In this document: positions 1 to 8,350 of the stretch, in pieces
How the letters are laid out: each line of letters begins with the position of its first letter
How positions within the stretch are numbered: position 1 is the stretch's first letter
NCBI RefSeq assembly: GCF_021023085.1
Contig: NZ_PGCK01000003.1
Location: 243,105 to 307,104 of the forward strand
DNA length: 64,000 nt
Source: Methanooceanicella nereidis
Lineage (GTDB): Archaea > Halobacteriota > Methanocellia > Methanocellales > Methanocellaceae
Direction of reading: 5' to 3'
Made by a program: the position numbers and the translations under genes
The notes under the pieces: model-generated
Told to the model about the DNA's origin: nothing
Seen by the model: the letters and a program-made list of their open reading frames with translations, nothing else
Database searches by the model: none

Positions 1-79
1 AAATTTTCATGAAAGGGTACGATGGCTAAAACATGGGATAAACCGACCCTTCCATGGACTTCTCAATTCCCCTGTGACT

Positions 80-841
80 TTATATGGCCTTGATGATATC
101 CCTTCGAGTTATCATACCGATGACATGGTTGTTTTCATTCATCACAGGCAGTGCGCCGATATCTTTTTCTATCATCAGTTTAGCCGCATCTTTTATCTGC
201 GTATCGTGGGGCACCGTGATAACGCTGACGCTCATTATGTCCATGGCGATAAGCATCTCGACCTTGTTGTCCTGCCGGTTTTGCTGGGCATGCTTTTTTA
301 TTCCCCTGAATGCCTTTGCGATATCGGTCTCAGACACAAGTCCGACCAGCACATGCCCGTCCATGATCGGGACGCGCGTCACTCCTTTCTCCATCATCAG
401 CTTTCTTATATGCGCCACTCTCGCATCCGGGGGTGCTACTACCGGCATCTTCATGATCGACGACACCGTTCCTGCCGGCGTGGCGTTCCTGATGACGTCC
501 TTGGTGGTGATCGAACCGACGACATCGCCGTCTACAACTACTACGCAATCGACGTCCTTTAGCATGCTTATGGCTTTCTTCAGGTCATCTTCAGGGCCGA
601 TCATGCTGAAATTGTTGCTCACTGCATCGCATACATGGAACAGCGACGGCGGGTGGTTATATTTTCTCCTTGAGCCAAGTTCCCCGCATATGCTCCTTAA
701 GGTCACTATTCCCTGGACTTCGTCCTTGTGTTTAACGACCAGCCTTCTGACATGGTATTTATCCATCATGTCGAGAGCTTCGGACATCCTGGCCGATTTA
801 TCGATCGTATGCGGTTTAGACATGATATCTTTCACTTTCAT
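80..841 (-). CDS. CBS-domain protein, four CBS motifs (last gene of CBS operon)
   Basis: A 253-residue soluble protein made only of CBS motifs. Four are visible, each with the pattern 'DIM ... (A)A..M....I...PV ... G(I/V)(I/V)T..DI': near residues 4-60, 75-125, 130-185 and 200-253. Tandem CBS pairs (Bateman modules) usually bind adenosine nucleotides or SAM, but the ligand here is unknown. I chose the ATG at 841 rather than 862 because it has a GGAGG 7 nt upstream and overlaps the TGA of the preceding gene (ATGA). It is the last of five co-directional CBS genes, so translation is probably coupled. No enzyme domain is attached. Confidence 0.85.
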   Translation of the reverse strand: MKVKDIMSKPHTIDKSARMSEALDMMDKYHVRRLVVKHKDEVQGIVTLRSICGELGSRRKYNHPPSLFHVCDAVSNNFSMIGPEDDLKKAISMLKDVDCVVVVDGDVVGSITTKDVIRNATPAGTVSSIMKMPVVAPPDARVAHIRKLMMEKGVTRVPIMDGHVLVGLVSETDIAKAFRGIKKHAQQNRQDNKVEMLIAMDIMSVSVITVPHDTQIKDAAKLMIEKDIGALPVMNENNHVIGMITRRDIIKAI

Positions 842-1683
842 TCCGGGGCCTCCGATAGCCATTTCAGTATGTTCATGTAGTTGAACTGGCCGGTCAGCTC
901 GCCGTTTATGACCGGCAGCGCATCATAGTTGTTATCTACCATGATACGGGCGGCGTCGACCGCCTTATCCTCTCGCTTCACGGATGCCAGCGGTGTCGAC
1001 ATCACGTCCTCAGCGACTATCATGGCCTCCCTGAAATGCCTGTACTTCTTCTGACCTGCATAGGATTCTTTTCTCGTCTCCTTGATATCCTTGACATGCC
1101 TGGGGTTTATTTCCACGAACCCGAGGTCTGCCATGTTTATAAAGCCCACGTACGGGCTAGTTTCAAGGCCGTCAGTGACTATGACGTTCTCCGCTTCATT
1201 CTCGTCCATGAGATCCATTATGCTGTTTATGGTATGGTGCCTGCTCACTTTCAACATGTTAGACGACATCATGTCCCCGACGCGAAGGTTGCATCCCAGG
1301 AGAGTGAAAAATTTTACAAGATCATGCTTTGTCACGATACCTTTGACCCTATCATCAAAAACGATGAGGCTTGATATCTCGTTCTCAAGCATGAGCGCGG
1401 CAGCTTCCTGTACCGGGATATTCGACGTGACCGTGATCGGGTTCGGCGTCATAACAATCTCCACAGGTATGCTATCGAGCGGACGCCTTCTCCATTGCGG
1501 CTCTGCCTGGTTTAACCTCGCAGCGAGGTCTTTTTTAGTAACTATCCCTTTAAGGTCTTCACCGTCCATCACGACAAGCCTGGAAACTCCGTTGCGGAGC
1601 ATCAGGTTTCTCGCCCTGGCAAGGTTATCGCTCATAGATACGGCGAAGACAGGCGAAGACATTATTTCGCCGACCTCTGTCAT
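838..1683 (-). CDS. CBS-domain protein, four CBS motifs
   Basis: A 281-residue protein with four CBS motifs and no other recognisable domain; its opening MTEVGEIMSS and later VEIVMTPNPITV, VGDMMSSNML and AEDVMSTPLASV mark the starts of the repeats. The ATG at 1683 overlaps the TGA of the upstream gene (TGATG) behind a GGAGGAG run; a GTG one codon earlier is possible. Its own stop overlaps the next start, so it sits mid-operon with translational coupling. A nucleotide-sensing role is the general expectation for CBS pairs. The partner protein cannot be named. Confidence 0.85.
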   Translation of the reverse strand: MTEVGEIMSSPVFAVSMSDNLARARNLMLRNGVSRLVVMDGEDLKGIVTKKDLAARLNQAEPQWRRRPLDSIPVEIVMTPNPITVTSNIPVQEAAALMLENEISSLIVFDDRVKGIVTKHDLVKFFTLLGCNLRVGDMMSSNMLKVSRHHTINSIMDLMDENEAENVIVTDGLETSPYVGFINMADLGFVEINPRHVKDIKETRKESYAGQKKYRHFREAMIVAEDVMSTPLASVKREDKAVDAARIMVDNNYDALPVINGELTGQFNYMNILKWLSEAPE

Positions 1684-2657
1684 CACTCCTCCTCCTTCAA
1701 TGACATCATTATATCGTGCTCCGTGATAATCCCGGCCAGCCCTTCATCGCTGATGACCGGGAGGCAGCCGATCTTATTCCTGTACATGAGCTTTGCCGTA
1801 GCCCCCAGGTCTTCATCCGGCCGCACCGTGATTATCTCGCCTTTCATGATGCTGCTCACCGGCAGGCTCAAGGCCTCGTCAACGTTGCCCGTCACCAGCT
1901 TTTTGAACGCATCCCCGCTTCCCAGGTATCTCATTATGTCAGTCGCGGTGACTATGCCGCAGACCAGGTTATTCGAGACTATCGGTAGCCTGCGGAAACC
2001 GCTCTCTATCATCGTCTTTGCAGCCGACTCTATGGACATGTCCGGCGGCGCCGTAGTGACCCTTTCGCTCATCACGTCGCTTATCCTCTTACCCGATATC
2101 GTCTCGCCCATCAGATGGACAATATCTCTCTCTGTTATGATGCCCACGATCTTTCCATCCTCCGTGACGACCGGAGCGCCTCCTATGGATCTCTCTATCA
2201 TTGTGGAGACCGCGTCTTCCAGCGAGGAGCTATCCTGTATCGTGATGACTTCCTGCTGCATTATCTCAGTTATGGGGCCGTTTATCGCCACGATCATGTT
2301 ACCGTCATATTTTTTGTCTATGATCTGGCGTTTATCTCCGCCCCCTAAAAAATCGATCACATCTACGACAGTGCAGATACCTTCTATCCTCTTTGTCCCG
2401 GGGTCGGCCACCGGCAGCCTTCTATATCCATACCCCACCATAGTCCTGGCCGCTCCCATGATCGTGGTGGTGGGCGGTATAGTGACGACATCCTTGCTCG
2501 CCACGGCCATGATACCGCTTACATGCTGGGATATGCGCTGCTTGAAATCCAGCGGGCCTTTAGTAAAGCTTTCATTCAGGTCATGTACGAACTTTCCTGT
2601 GTTAGCGCGGCGTGAACGCCTGTTTTTTCCAAACTCATTTATACCTTCCCTAGTCAA
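1683..2657 (-). CDS. CBS-domain protein with basic N-terminal extension
   Basis: A 324-residue protein with four CBS motifs (about residues 45-100, 130-180, 190-245 and 265-320). They follow a roughly 40-residue basic, polar N-terminal extension (NRRSRRANTGKF...) that the other CBS proteins here lack. That tail might contact nucleic acid or a partner, which is inference only. The start appears to be TTG: no ATG lies nearby, and AGGAGG sits about 10 nt upstream inside the end of the previous gene, whose TAG overlaps this start. It is the third gene of the five-gene operon. Confidence 0.8.
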   Translation of the reverse strand: MTREGINEFGKNRRSRRANTGKFVHDLNESFTKGPLDFKQRISQHVSGIMAVASKDVVTIPPTTTIMGAARTMVGYGYRRLPVADPGTKRIEGICTVVDVIDFLGGGDKRQIIDKKYDGNMIVAINGPITEIMQQEVITIQDSSSLEDAVSTMIERSIGGAPVVTEDGKIVGIITERDIVHLMGETISGKRISDVMSERVTTAPPDMSIESAAKTMIESGFRRLPIVSNNLVCGIVTATDIMRYLGSGDAFKKLVTGNVDEALSLPVSSIMKGEIITVRPDEDLGATAKLMYRNKIGCLPVISDEGLAGIITEHDIMMSLKEEE

Positions 2658-3438
2658 CCAGCATCGGCCTCCTGCAAGCTCTTATGATATCAAACCTGTC
2701 GATTATGCCCACGATCTTGTTATCCCTTACGACCGGGACCCTGCCGATATTTCTTTCGATGAATATCTTCGCCACCTTTTTTATGCTGTCATCCTCGTTC
2801 ACGGTCACCGGGGGCGTCGTCATGATCTTTTGGACCGTAGTGGATGTCATGTGACCTCTTTCGCTCTCGCGCTCTATCCTGGCATAGCCCCGCTTCATAA
2901 TATCCTCACGCGTGACCATGCCTATAACTTCCATATCTTTACTTACGACGGGAAATCCGGTTATCTCGCGCTCTATCATGTTCAGCCATACGCGCGACAC
3001 GTTTTCTTCAGGCTCGCAGACCAGGACTTTTTTTGTCATATAGTTCTTCACGGGCTCATCCTGTAACTCCAGGTCCCCTATGCCCTGAAAAATGTCGACA
3101 ATGCTTAAAAGGCCGATAAGGCGTCCATTATCGTCAACTACCGGGACTCTGCCCTCATCCGTGCCCAGCAATGTCCTGGCAGCAGCGGCAAGGCCTGTTG
3201 AACGAGTCACCGTGGGGACATTTCGCCTTATGAACCCTTTGACCGTGACATTCGATCTGGTCGATGTCACCTTGATCACGTCCTGGATGGTTATCATGCC
3301 CTCGATTTTTTTATCATCGTCAACGACAGGCAAGCTCTGGTAGCCGTATTCCCTCATCAGCTCCCTGGCCCTCGTCACGAACTCATTGCCATTTATCGAT
3401 ACCGGGTTTACGGACATCATATCTTCGACTATCATCAT
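2650..3438 (-). CDS. CBS-domain protein, four CBS motifs
   Basis: About 262 residues with four CBS motifs; examples of repeat starts are VEDMMSVNPVSI, VKNYMTKKVLVC and VQKIMTTPPVTV. The reading frame stays open up to 3492. A start at the Met-Met pair near 3435-3438 fits better, because a GGTGAT ribosome-binding site precedes it and it avoids a long overlap with the upstream gene. The last repeat ends VGIIDRFDII just before the stop that overlaps the next start. No catalytic domain is visible. It is the second gene of the operon. Confidence 0.8.
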   Translation of the reverse strand: MMIVEDMMSVNPVSINGNEFVTRARELMREYGYQSLPVVDDDKKIEGMITIQDVIKVTSTRSNVTVKGFIRRNVPTVTRSTGLAAAARTLLGTDEGRVPVVDDNGRLIGLLSIVDIFQGIGDLELQDEPVKNYMTKKVLVCEPEENVSRVWLNMIEREITGFPVVSKDMEVIGMVTREDIMKRGYARIERESERGHMTSTTVQKIMTTPPVTVNEDDSIKKVAKIFIERNIGRVPVVRDNKIVGIIDRFDIIRACRRPMLVD

Positions 3439-3452
3439 ATCACCAGGTTTTT

Positions 3453-4043
3453 TTATTGATAGAATGGGAGATCTTCCCTGCAGCTCGAGCATACGTACTT
3501 ACCGTCGATGTATTCCAGGGACTCCTGGAACTTCTGGCAAACCTCGCATATGCCCTGGATAAAAGTAGTGGGGTTTCTCGTCTCCATCACTTCTTCCGAT
3601 TCCTCTGAAAATTCTCCCTGGGGATTATTTTGCCTGATAAGGTCTCTCAGTATCTCGCTAAGCTCTGATGATACCATCATTAGGTCAGAATCGGATACTA
3701 GCCCGATCAATTTGTTACCCTGCACCACAGGGAGCCTGCGGATCCTGCGCCTGGACATTTCCCTTGACGCAAGCTCAACGCTCTTGTCCGGTGTGATAGT
3801 GATCAGGGGCCGGGACATAATGTCCTCGGCTACGACTGTAGAAGGAAGAAGATTCTTTGATACGATCTTTACGACAATGTCGCGCTCGGTGACTATTCCT
3901 ACTGGCCGCGCGCCCTTAGTGATGATAATACACCCCACTTTAGCTTCGGACATTATGCTGCCAAGCCTGTCCGCAGTTTCAGAAACATCGGCTGTTATGA
4001 GCCTTCGCGACATGACGTCGCTAACGGGTAAATCGGTCTCCAT
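3453..4043 (-). CDS. CBS pair with C-terminal zinc ribbon (first gene of CBS operon)
   Basis: 196 residues: one CBS pair (about residues 6-130), a short acidic linker, then a C-terminal CxxC ... CxxC module (CEVCQKF and CSSC, residues about 162-188) that looks like a zinc ribbon. The ATG at 4043 has GAGGAG upstream. As first gene of the cluster it probably lies closest to the promoter in the AT-rich gap 4044-4253. Zinc ribbons joined to CBS pairs recur in archaea and are often suspected of nucleic-acid or protein binding. The role here is not known. Confidence 0.85.
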   Translation of the reverse strand: METDLPVSDVMSRRLITADVSETADRLGSIMSEAKVGCIIITKGARPVGIVTERDIVVKIVSKNLLPSTVVAEDIMSRPLITITPDKSVELASREMSRRRIRRLPVVQGNKLIGLVSDSDLMMVSSELSEILRDLIRQNNPQGEFSEESEEVMETRNPTTFIQGICEVCQKFQESLEYIDGKYVCSSCREDLPFYQ

Positions 4044-4253
4044 CTGGCTCGCTCCTCAAGAATCTATATAATCTATGTTATATTATGATGATAATATTAT
4101 TAATATTATCCGTTTTTTAATATGTTAGTAGTATCTATGTGGCGGGGCCATAAAAAACAAACATATCCTCTTACCATCTTCTGGCGTATGCTCGATAAGA
4201 GAATATTTTAATATAGTTAAAATGCCATAAATTAACACTCGCAGGGGAATTGG
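4044..4253. promoter_or_regulatory. AT-rich divergent promoter of CBS operon and GTPase trio
   Basis: A 210-nt gap, AT-rich, with ATATTATTAATATTAT near 4090-4108 and TTTTAATATAGTT near 4206. It must drive the CBS operon leftward and the GTPase trio rightward. No origin-recognition-box pattern was seen despite the link of the trio's relatives with origins. Confidence 0.4.
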
Positions 4254-4889
4254 ATGGCATTTATAGCAAAGCTTAAGAGTAATCTATCTAGCTTTCTAAG
4301 CAGTATATTTAAGAAAAAAGTATCGCGTATAGGAATATACGGGCCGCCGAACGCGGGCAAGACGACGCTTGCCAACCGGGTAGTGACCGACTTCACGGGC
4401 GAGACCATCGGAACAGCGTCAAACGTGCCACATGAGACCAGAAGGGTCAAGAAGCGTGACGGCGTGACAATATCGAGCAACGGCTCCTCCATAACGCTGG
4501 ACATCGTCGACACTCCGGGGCTTGCCACTAAGATAGACTTCCATGATTTTATGGAGATGGGCATACCGGAAGAAGAGGCGAAAAAAAGGGCAAAAGAGGC
4601 TACCGAAGGAGTCATAGAGGCTATAAAGTGGATGGATAACCTTGACGGCGTCCTGCTTGTCATGGACGCGACGCAGGATCCGTATACTCAGGTCAACGTC
4701 ACCGTCGTCGGCAATATGGAGGCAAGAAGCCTTCCGATGCTCATAGTCGCCAATAAAATGGACCTCCAGGGTTCCTCGGTGGAGCGTATCAAGGGCGCAT
4801 TCCCTCAGCATACGGTCGTACCGATATCTGCGCTGGAAGGCAACAATATTGATCTTTTGTACGAGACCATAGCGAAGAGATTCGGGTGA
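4254..4889 (+). CDS. Era-like GTP-binding protein (OapA-type)
   Basis: A 211-residue small GTPase of the TRAFAC/Era-like type. G1 is GPPNAGKT (residues 30-37), G3 is DTPG, G4 is NKMD and G5 is SAL near the end. The N-terminal 25 residues are basic and amphipathic, which may favour membrane or RNA contact. It is followed by a DUF2073 gene and a zinc-ribbon gene in the same orientation. This trio is conserved in euryarchaea; in Haloferax the homologues lie beside a replication origin and were named oapABC (from memory). Here the trio follows the CBS operon and no orc1/cdc6 gene is in the window. The ATG has a GGGG stretch upstream. Confidence 0.88.
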   Translation: MAFIAKLKSNLSSFLSSIFKKKVSRIGIYGPPNAGKTTLANRVVTDFTGETIGTASNVPHETRRVKKRDGVTISSNGSSITLDIVDTPGLATKIDFHDFMEMGIPEEEAKKRAKEATEGVIEAIKWMDNLDGVLLVMDATQDPYTQVNVTVVGNMEARSLPMLIVANKMDLQGSSVERIKGAFPQHTVVPISALEGNNIDLLYETIAKRFG

Positions 4890-4896
4890 TGCGCCG

Positions 4897-5250
4897 ATGT
4901 CGGATGAGGTTCAGATAAACATCATATCAGCAAACAGGATGCAGTCGATGAACACAATGGAAAAGATAAGGCTTATCCTGGATGACGTCATGAACGGCCA
5001 TATCGTAATACTCGAAAAAGGCCTCGACCCGATGGAAGAAGCAAAGCTCATCGAGTTCACGATGATACAGATACGTAACGACGTATTCTCCGGCATCGAG
5101 ATACAGAGCTATCCGCGCGACCAGAAAAAGTCGGCGATAGGAAAATTGTTCGGTAAAGACCCCGATTCTCGCATGACCGTCATAGGCCCGGCAAATCGTT
5201 TAAAGAGCATAAAGAAAGAAAAAGATATCATCTCTGCCCTTATAGCATAA
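4897..5250 (+). CDS. DUF2073 family protein (OapB-type)
   Basis: 117 residues, soluble, no signal peptide. Its position, 7 nt after an Era-like GTPase and before a zinc-ribbon protein, and its sequence (IISANRMQSMNTMEKIRLILDDV near the start, VIGPANRLK near the end) fit the archaeal DUF2073 family. Biochemical function is unknown; co-occurrence suggests it works with the GTPase. The three genes have very short spacers and are probably one transcript. Confidence 0.8.
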   Translation: MSDEVQINIISANRMQSMNTMEKIRLILDDVMNGHIVILEKGLDPMEEAKLIEFTMIQIRNDVFSGIEIQSYPRDQKKSAIGKLFGKDPDSRMTVIGPANRLKSIKKEKDIISALIA

Positions 5251-5259
5251 GGTCGTAAT

Positions 5260-5718
5260 ATGCCCCATAAATGCATGGACTGTAAAAATATCATAGAATC
5301 AGGCTCGATGGACCTTGAAAAAGGCTGTCCTGTATGCGGTTGTAAAAAATTCCAGTACATCAGGCCGAAAAAGGAACCCAAAAAAGCAAAGCAAACGGTT
5401 GCAGAGTTTGTGACCGAAGCCGCTTCCGCAGAGCCTGCCCCGACTGAGGCTCAGCCAGAGGCTCCGCCCGTCACGCCACTGGAAGATATCATAGACGTCA
5501 TTAAGCCGCCCTCACCCACAAAAAATAAAAACGAGGCCGCTGACAAGAAGTCCGAATTCGATAGGATCGACAGTGTACGCATTCTGGAAAAAGGCAGCTA
5601 TGAGATCAACCTTCCGATACTATTGAACAGAAAAGAGCTTGTTATGTCCAAGGAAGAGGGTAACTACATAGTAGACCTGCCGTCCGCGCTAAAGACCTCT
5701 AAAAAGAAGCGCAAATGA
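5260..5718 (+). CDS. Zinc-ribbon protein (OapC-type)
   Basis: 152 residues in three parts. An N-terminal zinc ribbon has cysteines in CMDC and CPVCGC (residues 4-31). A Pro/Ala/Glu-rich linker covers about residues 40-95. A small C-terminal domain (IDSVRILEKGSYEINLPILL...) ends in a lysine-rich tail. It is the third gene of the GTPase / DUF2073 / zinc-ribbon unit, 9 nt after the preceding stop. This architecture matches the family named OapC in haloarchaea. Function is unknown. Confidence 0.8.
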   Translation: MPHKCMDCKNIIESGSMDLEKGCPVCGCKKFQYIRPKKEPKKAKQTVAEFVTEAASAEPAPTEAQPEAPPVTPLEDIIDVIKPPSPTKNKNEAADKKSEFDRIDSVRILEKGSYEINLPILLNRKELVMSKEEGNYIVDLPSALKTSKKKRK

Positions 5719-6255
5719 TCCTTTTCGATAACACAAAGGCAATCAGGGCTCACCATTTTTCACCACGAAGGGCTCTAAGGGCTCGAAGGTCCACTATTTT
5801 TCACCACGAAGTGCACGAAGGCGAGTAAGGTACACTAGACTGTTAACCACGAAGCGCACGAAGGCGAGTAAGGTACACTAGACTGTTAACCACGAAGCGC
5901 ACGAAGGCGAATAAGGTACACTAATTTTTTTAGTATATGCTAATCTTCTAAAAAAGTCTTTTGTGTTCCTTGTTCGCCTTTGTGCGCTTTGTGGTTGGAA
6001 GTCGTGTCCTTGTTCGCCTTTGTGTGCTTTGTGGTGGGAGTTAGTGGTCTTTGTTCGCCTTTGTGTGCTTTGTGGTTGGAAGTCGTGTCCTTGTTCGCCT
6101 TTGTGTGCTTTGTGGTGGGAGTTAGTGGTCTTTGTTCGCCTTTGTGGTAGCGAAAGAAATAGCTATTTTTTTAATGAATCAATATGAGACGGTTAAAACT
6201 GACCGGATTACAGAACGCTTGGATACGTTCTAAAAGAAGTCCGGGGCATGAAGAT
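5719..6255. repeat. Repeat-rich inverted element, no gene (dispersed repeat locus 1)
   Basis: This non-coding stretch is built from short G/C-containing repeats. The left arm has a 43-nt unit starting with CCACGAAG at about 5804, 5847 and 5890. The right arm carries the near-complement, with TGTTCGCC at 5971, 6011, 6052, 6092 and 6133 (spacing alternating 40 and 41 nt, so an 81-nt double unit). The arms are joined by an A/T core at about 5922-5966 that recurs at two other loci. The whole region could fold into a long imperfect hairpin. The open frame on the plus strand is an artefact of the repeats (FVRLCVLCGW... periodic). Confidence 0.75.
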
Positions 6256-6717
6256 CTATGCTCTGTAATAGAACATCGGTAATTCTGCGCCGTTCCTGAC
6301 AATGATCGGCTTTTCCATGGACATGTCCCTGATCTCGATCTCCTCGATCTCGGTTGAGAACTTCGCGCCGCCGTCATATACGTACCAGCCGCCCATCGTG
6401 AGCCTTGACTGGTTTTTGGCGGTGAATTTCGCTATACAATTGTTGGGGTCTATGCTGACCAGGGTCAGGTCAGAGTCGTCGACAAATACGCCTTCTATGG
6501 ACGGTTGTATCACTCTTGCCCCGAAAATAAGCGAGAACACTTTGGTGAATATGCTCGTATCATAATTTAGCGTGTACTTCAGGTCCGAGCCATCAGGCTC
6601 CACTACGATCTTGGTCACGCGGACGAGGTTATTTTCAGAAGAAGCAGCGTTAGCCGGGACTATACATGCTATAAGCAAGAATACTATGATAATGGCTGAT
6701 ACTCTTTTAGATATCAT
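6256..6717 (-). CDS. Secreted hypothetical protein
   Basis: Not recognised. 153 residues if started at the Met at 6717, which puts a textbook signal peptide (ISKRVSAIIIVFLLIACIVPANA) at the N-terminus; the frame is open ten codons further upstream. The mature part is beta-rich with alternating polar and hydrophobic residues and few charged clusters, consistent with a small cell-surface or secreted domain. It stands alone between the repeat region and pyrH. Confidence 0.6.
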   Translation of the reverse strand: MISKRVSAIIIVFLLIACIVPANAASSENNLVRVTKIVVEPDGSDLKYTLNYDTSIFTKVFSLIFGARVIQPSIEGVFVDDSDLTLVSIDPNNCIAKFTAKNQSRLTMGGWYVYDGGAKFSTEIEEIEIRDMSMEKPIIVRNGAELPMFYYRA

Positions 6718-6897
6718 ATCGACTACCCCCGGCAATCCTTTATACATTTGTGTGGTATGGGGTTGCTAAGATATAAAGATTTTCCACCGGGAAACAAATA
6801 TATATTTTGTGAACATCTTGAATGGAAAATATTTACATATCATATCCGGCATCGAAATATTTTTGTAAGGCAGGGTATATTCACAGAGAGGATTACT

Positions 6898-7578
6898 ATG
6901 AAGATCGTCATTAAAGTCGGCGGCTCCGCGATAGCCCCGGACCTCGATTCAAAGAGGTTTAAAGCATATGCGAAGGTCATAAAGACTCTCGCGAAGGACC
7001 ATACTGTTCTCATCGTGGTGGGCGGAGGGACACCGGCGAGAGATTATATCAATGTTTCACGTGAGTTAAAGGCTAATAATTCACTACAGGACTATATCGG
7101 CATAGGAGTATCAAGGCTTAACGCAAGGCTGTTGATATCGGCCCTCGAGGACTATGCGTACCCGGAACCTCCCTACGACTATCAGGAAGCGGGTCTTGCG
7201 ATGTATTCCGGTAAAGTCGTCATTATGGGCGGCGTAGTGCCCGGCCAGACAACCGATGCCGTCGCAGCGATCCTCGCGGAATATGTCCACGCCGACCTTT
7301 TAATAAGGACTACGTCGGTCGATGGAGTGTATACGGCCGACCCCAAACTGGACCCGAAGGCGAAAAAGATCGACAGGATGACGCCTCAGGAACTGGTCGA
7401 CATGGTCACCAAGATAGAGATGACCGCAGGAGCGAACAATATTTTCGACCCGCTGGGAGCCCAGATAGTAAAAAGATCTAAGATCCCGACCATAGTCGTT
7501 AACGGAAAAGATCCGAAGAACTTGCTGGACGCGGTCGCAGGCAATCGTATAGGTACACTTATAAAAGGAGATAAATAA
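6898..7578 (+). CDS. pyrH: UMP kinase
   Basis: 226 residues of the amino-acid-kinase fold, archaeal UMP kinase length. Visible are the N-terminal KVGGSA phosphate-binding loop, VVGGGTPARDYI, a GGVVPGQTTDA segment and DGVYTADPKLDPKAKK near the C-terminal third. It phosphorylates UMP to UDP in pyrimidine nucleotide synthesis. The frame is open 50 codons upstream, but the ATG at 6898 begins exactly at the conserved MKIVIKVGG start. Its TAA overlaps the ATG of the next gene. pyrE and pyrC elsewhere in this window act earlier in the same pathway. Confidence 0.92.
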   Translation: MKIVIKVGGSAIAPDLDSKRFKAYAKVIKTLAKDHTVLIVVGGGTPARDYINVSRELKANNSLQDYIGIGVSRLNARLLISALEDYAYPEPPYDYQEAGLAMYSGKVVIMGGVVPGQTTDAVAAILAEYVHADLLIRTTSVDGVYTADPKLDPKAKKIDRMTPQELVDMVTKIEMTAGANNIFDPLGAQIVKRSKIPTIVVNGKDPKNLLDAVAGNRIGTLIKGDK

Positions 7579-8039
7579 TGACAAAAACCATTAAGATACT
7601 TGGATGCGGCAACGCGCTCGTAGGTGACGACGGAGTCGGTATACGGGTGATAGAGAAGCTACAGGAGATGGACCTGCCCGAGAACGTGGAGTGCATCGAC
7701 GCGGGCGTAGGGGGACTTAACATCCTTAGCTGGATAGAGGATGCCGATAAAGTTGTCATAATAGACGCGGTCCAGACCGGGAACGAACCTGCGGGTACGA
7801 TATACCGGTTTACTGACAAAGAGCTTCCGCCTTCGGGCATGTTCATGCTTTCCCTTCACGACCTCAACCTTGTCGATACTATAAATGTCGGCAGGATGGT
7901 CCAGAAGATGCCGTCGGAGATAATCATTTACGGCGTCGAAGTAAAGCGCCTGATCGAGTTCACTAAGGAGCTTACCCCTGAAGTTGAGGCCGCCATACCT
8001 GAACTGATCGAGCTGGTGCTGGAAGAGATCAAAAAGTAA
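7578..8039 (+). CDS. Hydrogenase maturation protease (peptidase M52 family)
   Basis: 153 residues. Family marks are GCGNALVGDDGVG (D17/D18), VIIDAVQTG (D63) and SLHDLNL (H94), the nickel-reading residues of HyaD/HycI/FrhD-type proteases. These clip the C-terminal extension of a [NiFe]-hydrogenase large subunit once nickel is inserted. The start overlaps the pyrH stop (TAATG) and AAAGGAG lies 7 nt upstream, so it is co-translated with pyrH. A FrhD-like role on the F420-reducing hydrogenase is plausible in a methanogen, but no hydrogenase structural gene is in the window. Confidence 0.88.
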   Translation: MTKTIKILGCGNALVGDDGVGIRVIEKLQEMDLPENVECIDAGVGGLNILSWIEDADKVVIIDAVQTGNEPAGTIYRFTDKELPPSGMFMLSLHDLNLVDTINVGRMVQKMPSEIIIYGVEVKRLIEFTKELTPEVEAAIPELIELVLEEIKK

Positions 8040-8350
8040 TATTTAATTCTCATTTTATTTTGGCCGATCGGCTGTCTTCAGGCAATTATTGCTTAACAGG
8101 ACGATTAATTGAAAAAATATCCGCTCAATTTTTTATATGTTATATGTTAACACATATGATACCATTTTTTAGGCATTTTTGATAATTTTTTCCGACATAT
8201 CAAAATAGTTTATATTATACTCTTATTTTAATCTCCAGTAACCGATAAAATCTTAATACTAAGAAAAACTTAAACTACTGTTACAATGTCAGGTATGATA
8301 TAACATATCAACATCCAACTTTAGCCTGACCCACATGCAGGGTGGTATTT
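8040..8350. promoter_or_regulatory. AT-rich intergenic region with two small palindromes
   Basis: No gene is visible. The stretch is strongly AT-rich. It holds an inverted repeat ATATGT-TAAC-ACATAT at 8142-8157 and a second, GATAT-AAC-ATATC, at 8297-8309. The second lies about 40 nt before a winged-helix regulator gene, so either could be an autoregulatory operator. This is inference from position and symmetry only. Confidence 0.35.

Noticed and set aside
4044..4253. Replication origin near the OapABC-like trio
   Set aside because: AT-rich, but no origin-recognition-box repeats and no orc1/cdc6 gene in the window.
5800..6150. Regular 40-43 nt repeats that could suggest a CRISPR array
   Set aside because: The units are contiguous with no unique spacers, the two halves are complementary, and no cas gene is nearby.
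5963..6187. 74-codon open frame within repeat locus 1
   Set aside because: Its sequence is purely periodic, produced by the tandem repeats, with no ribosome-binding site.
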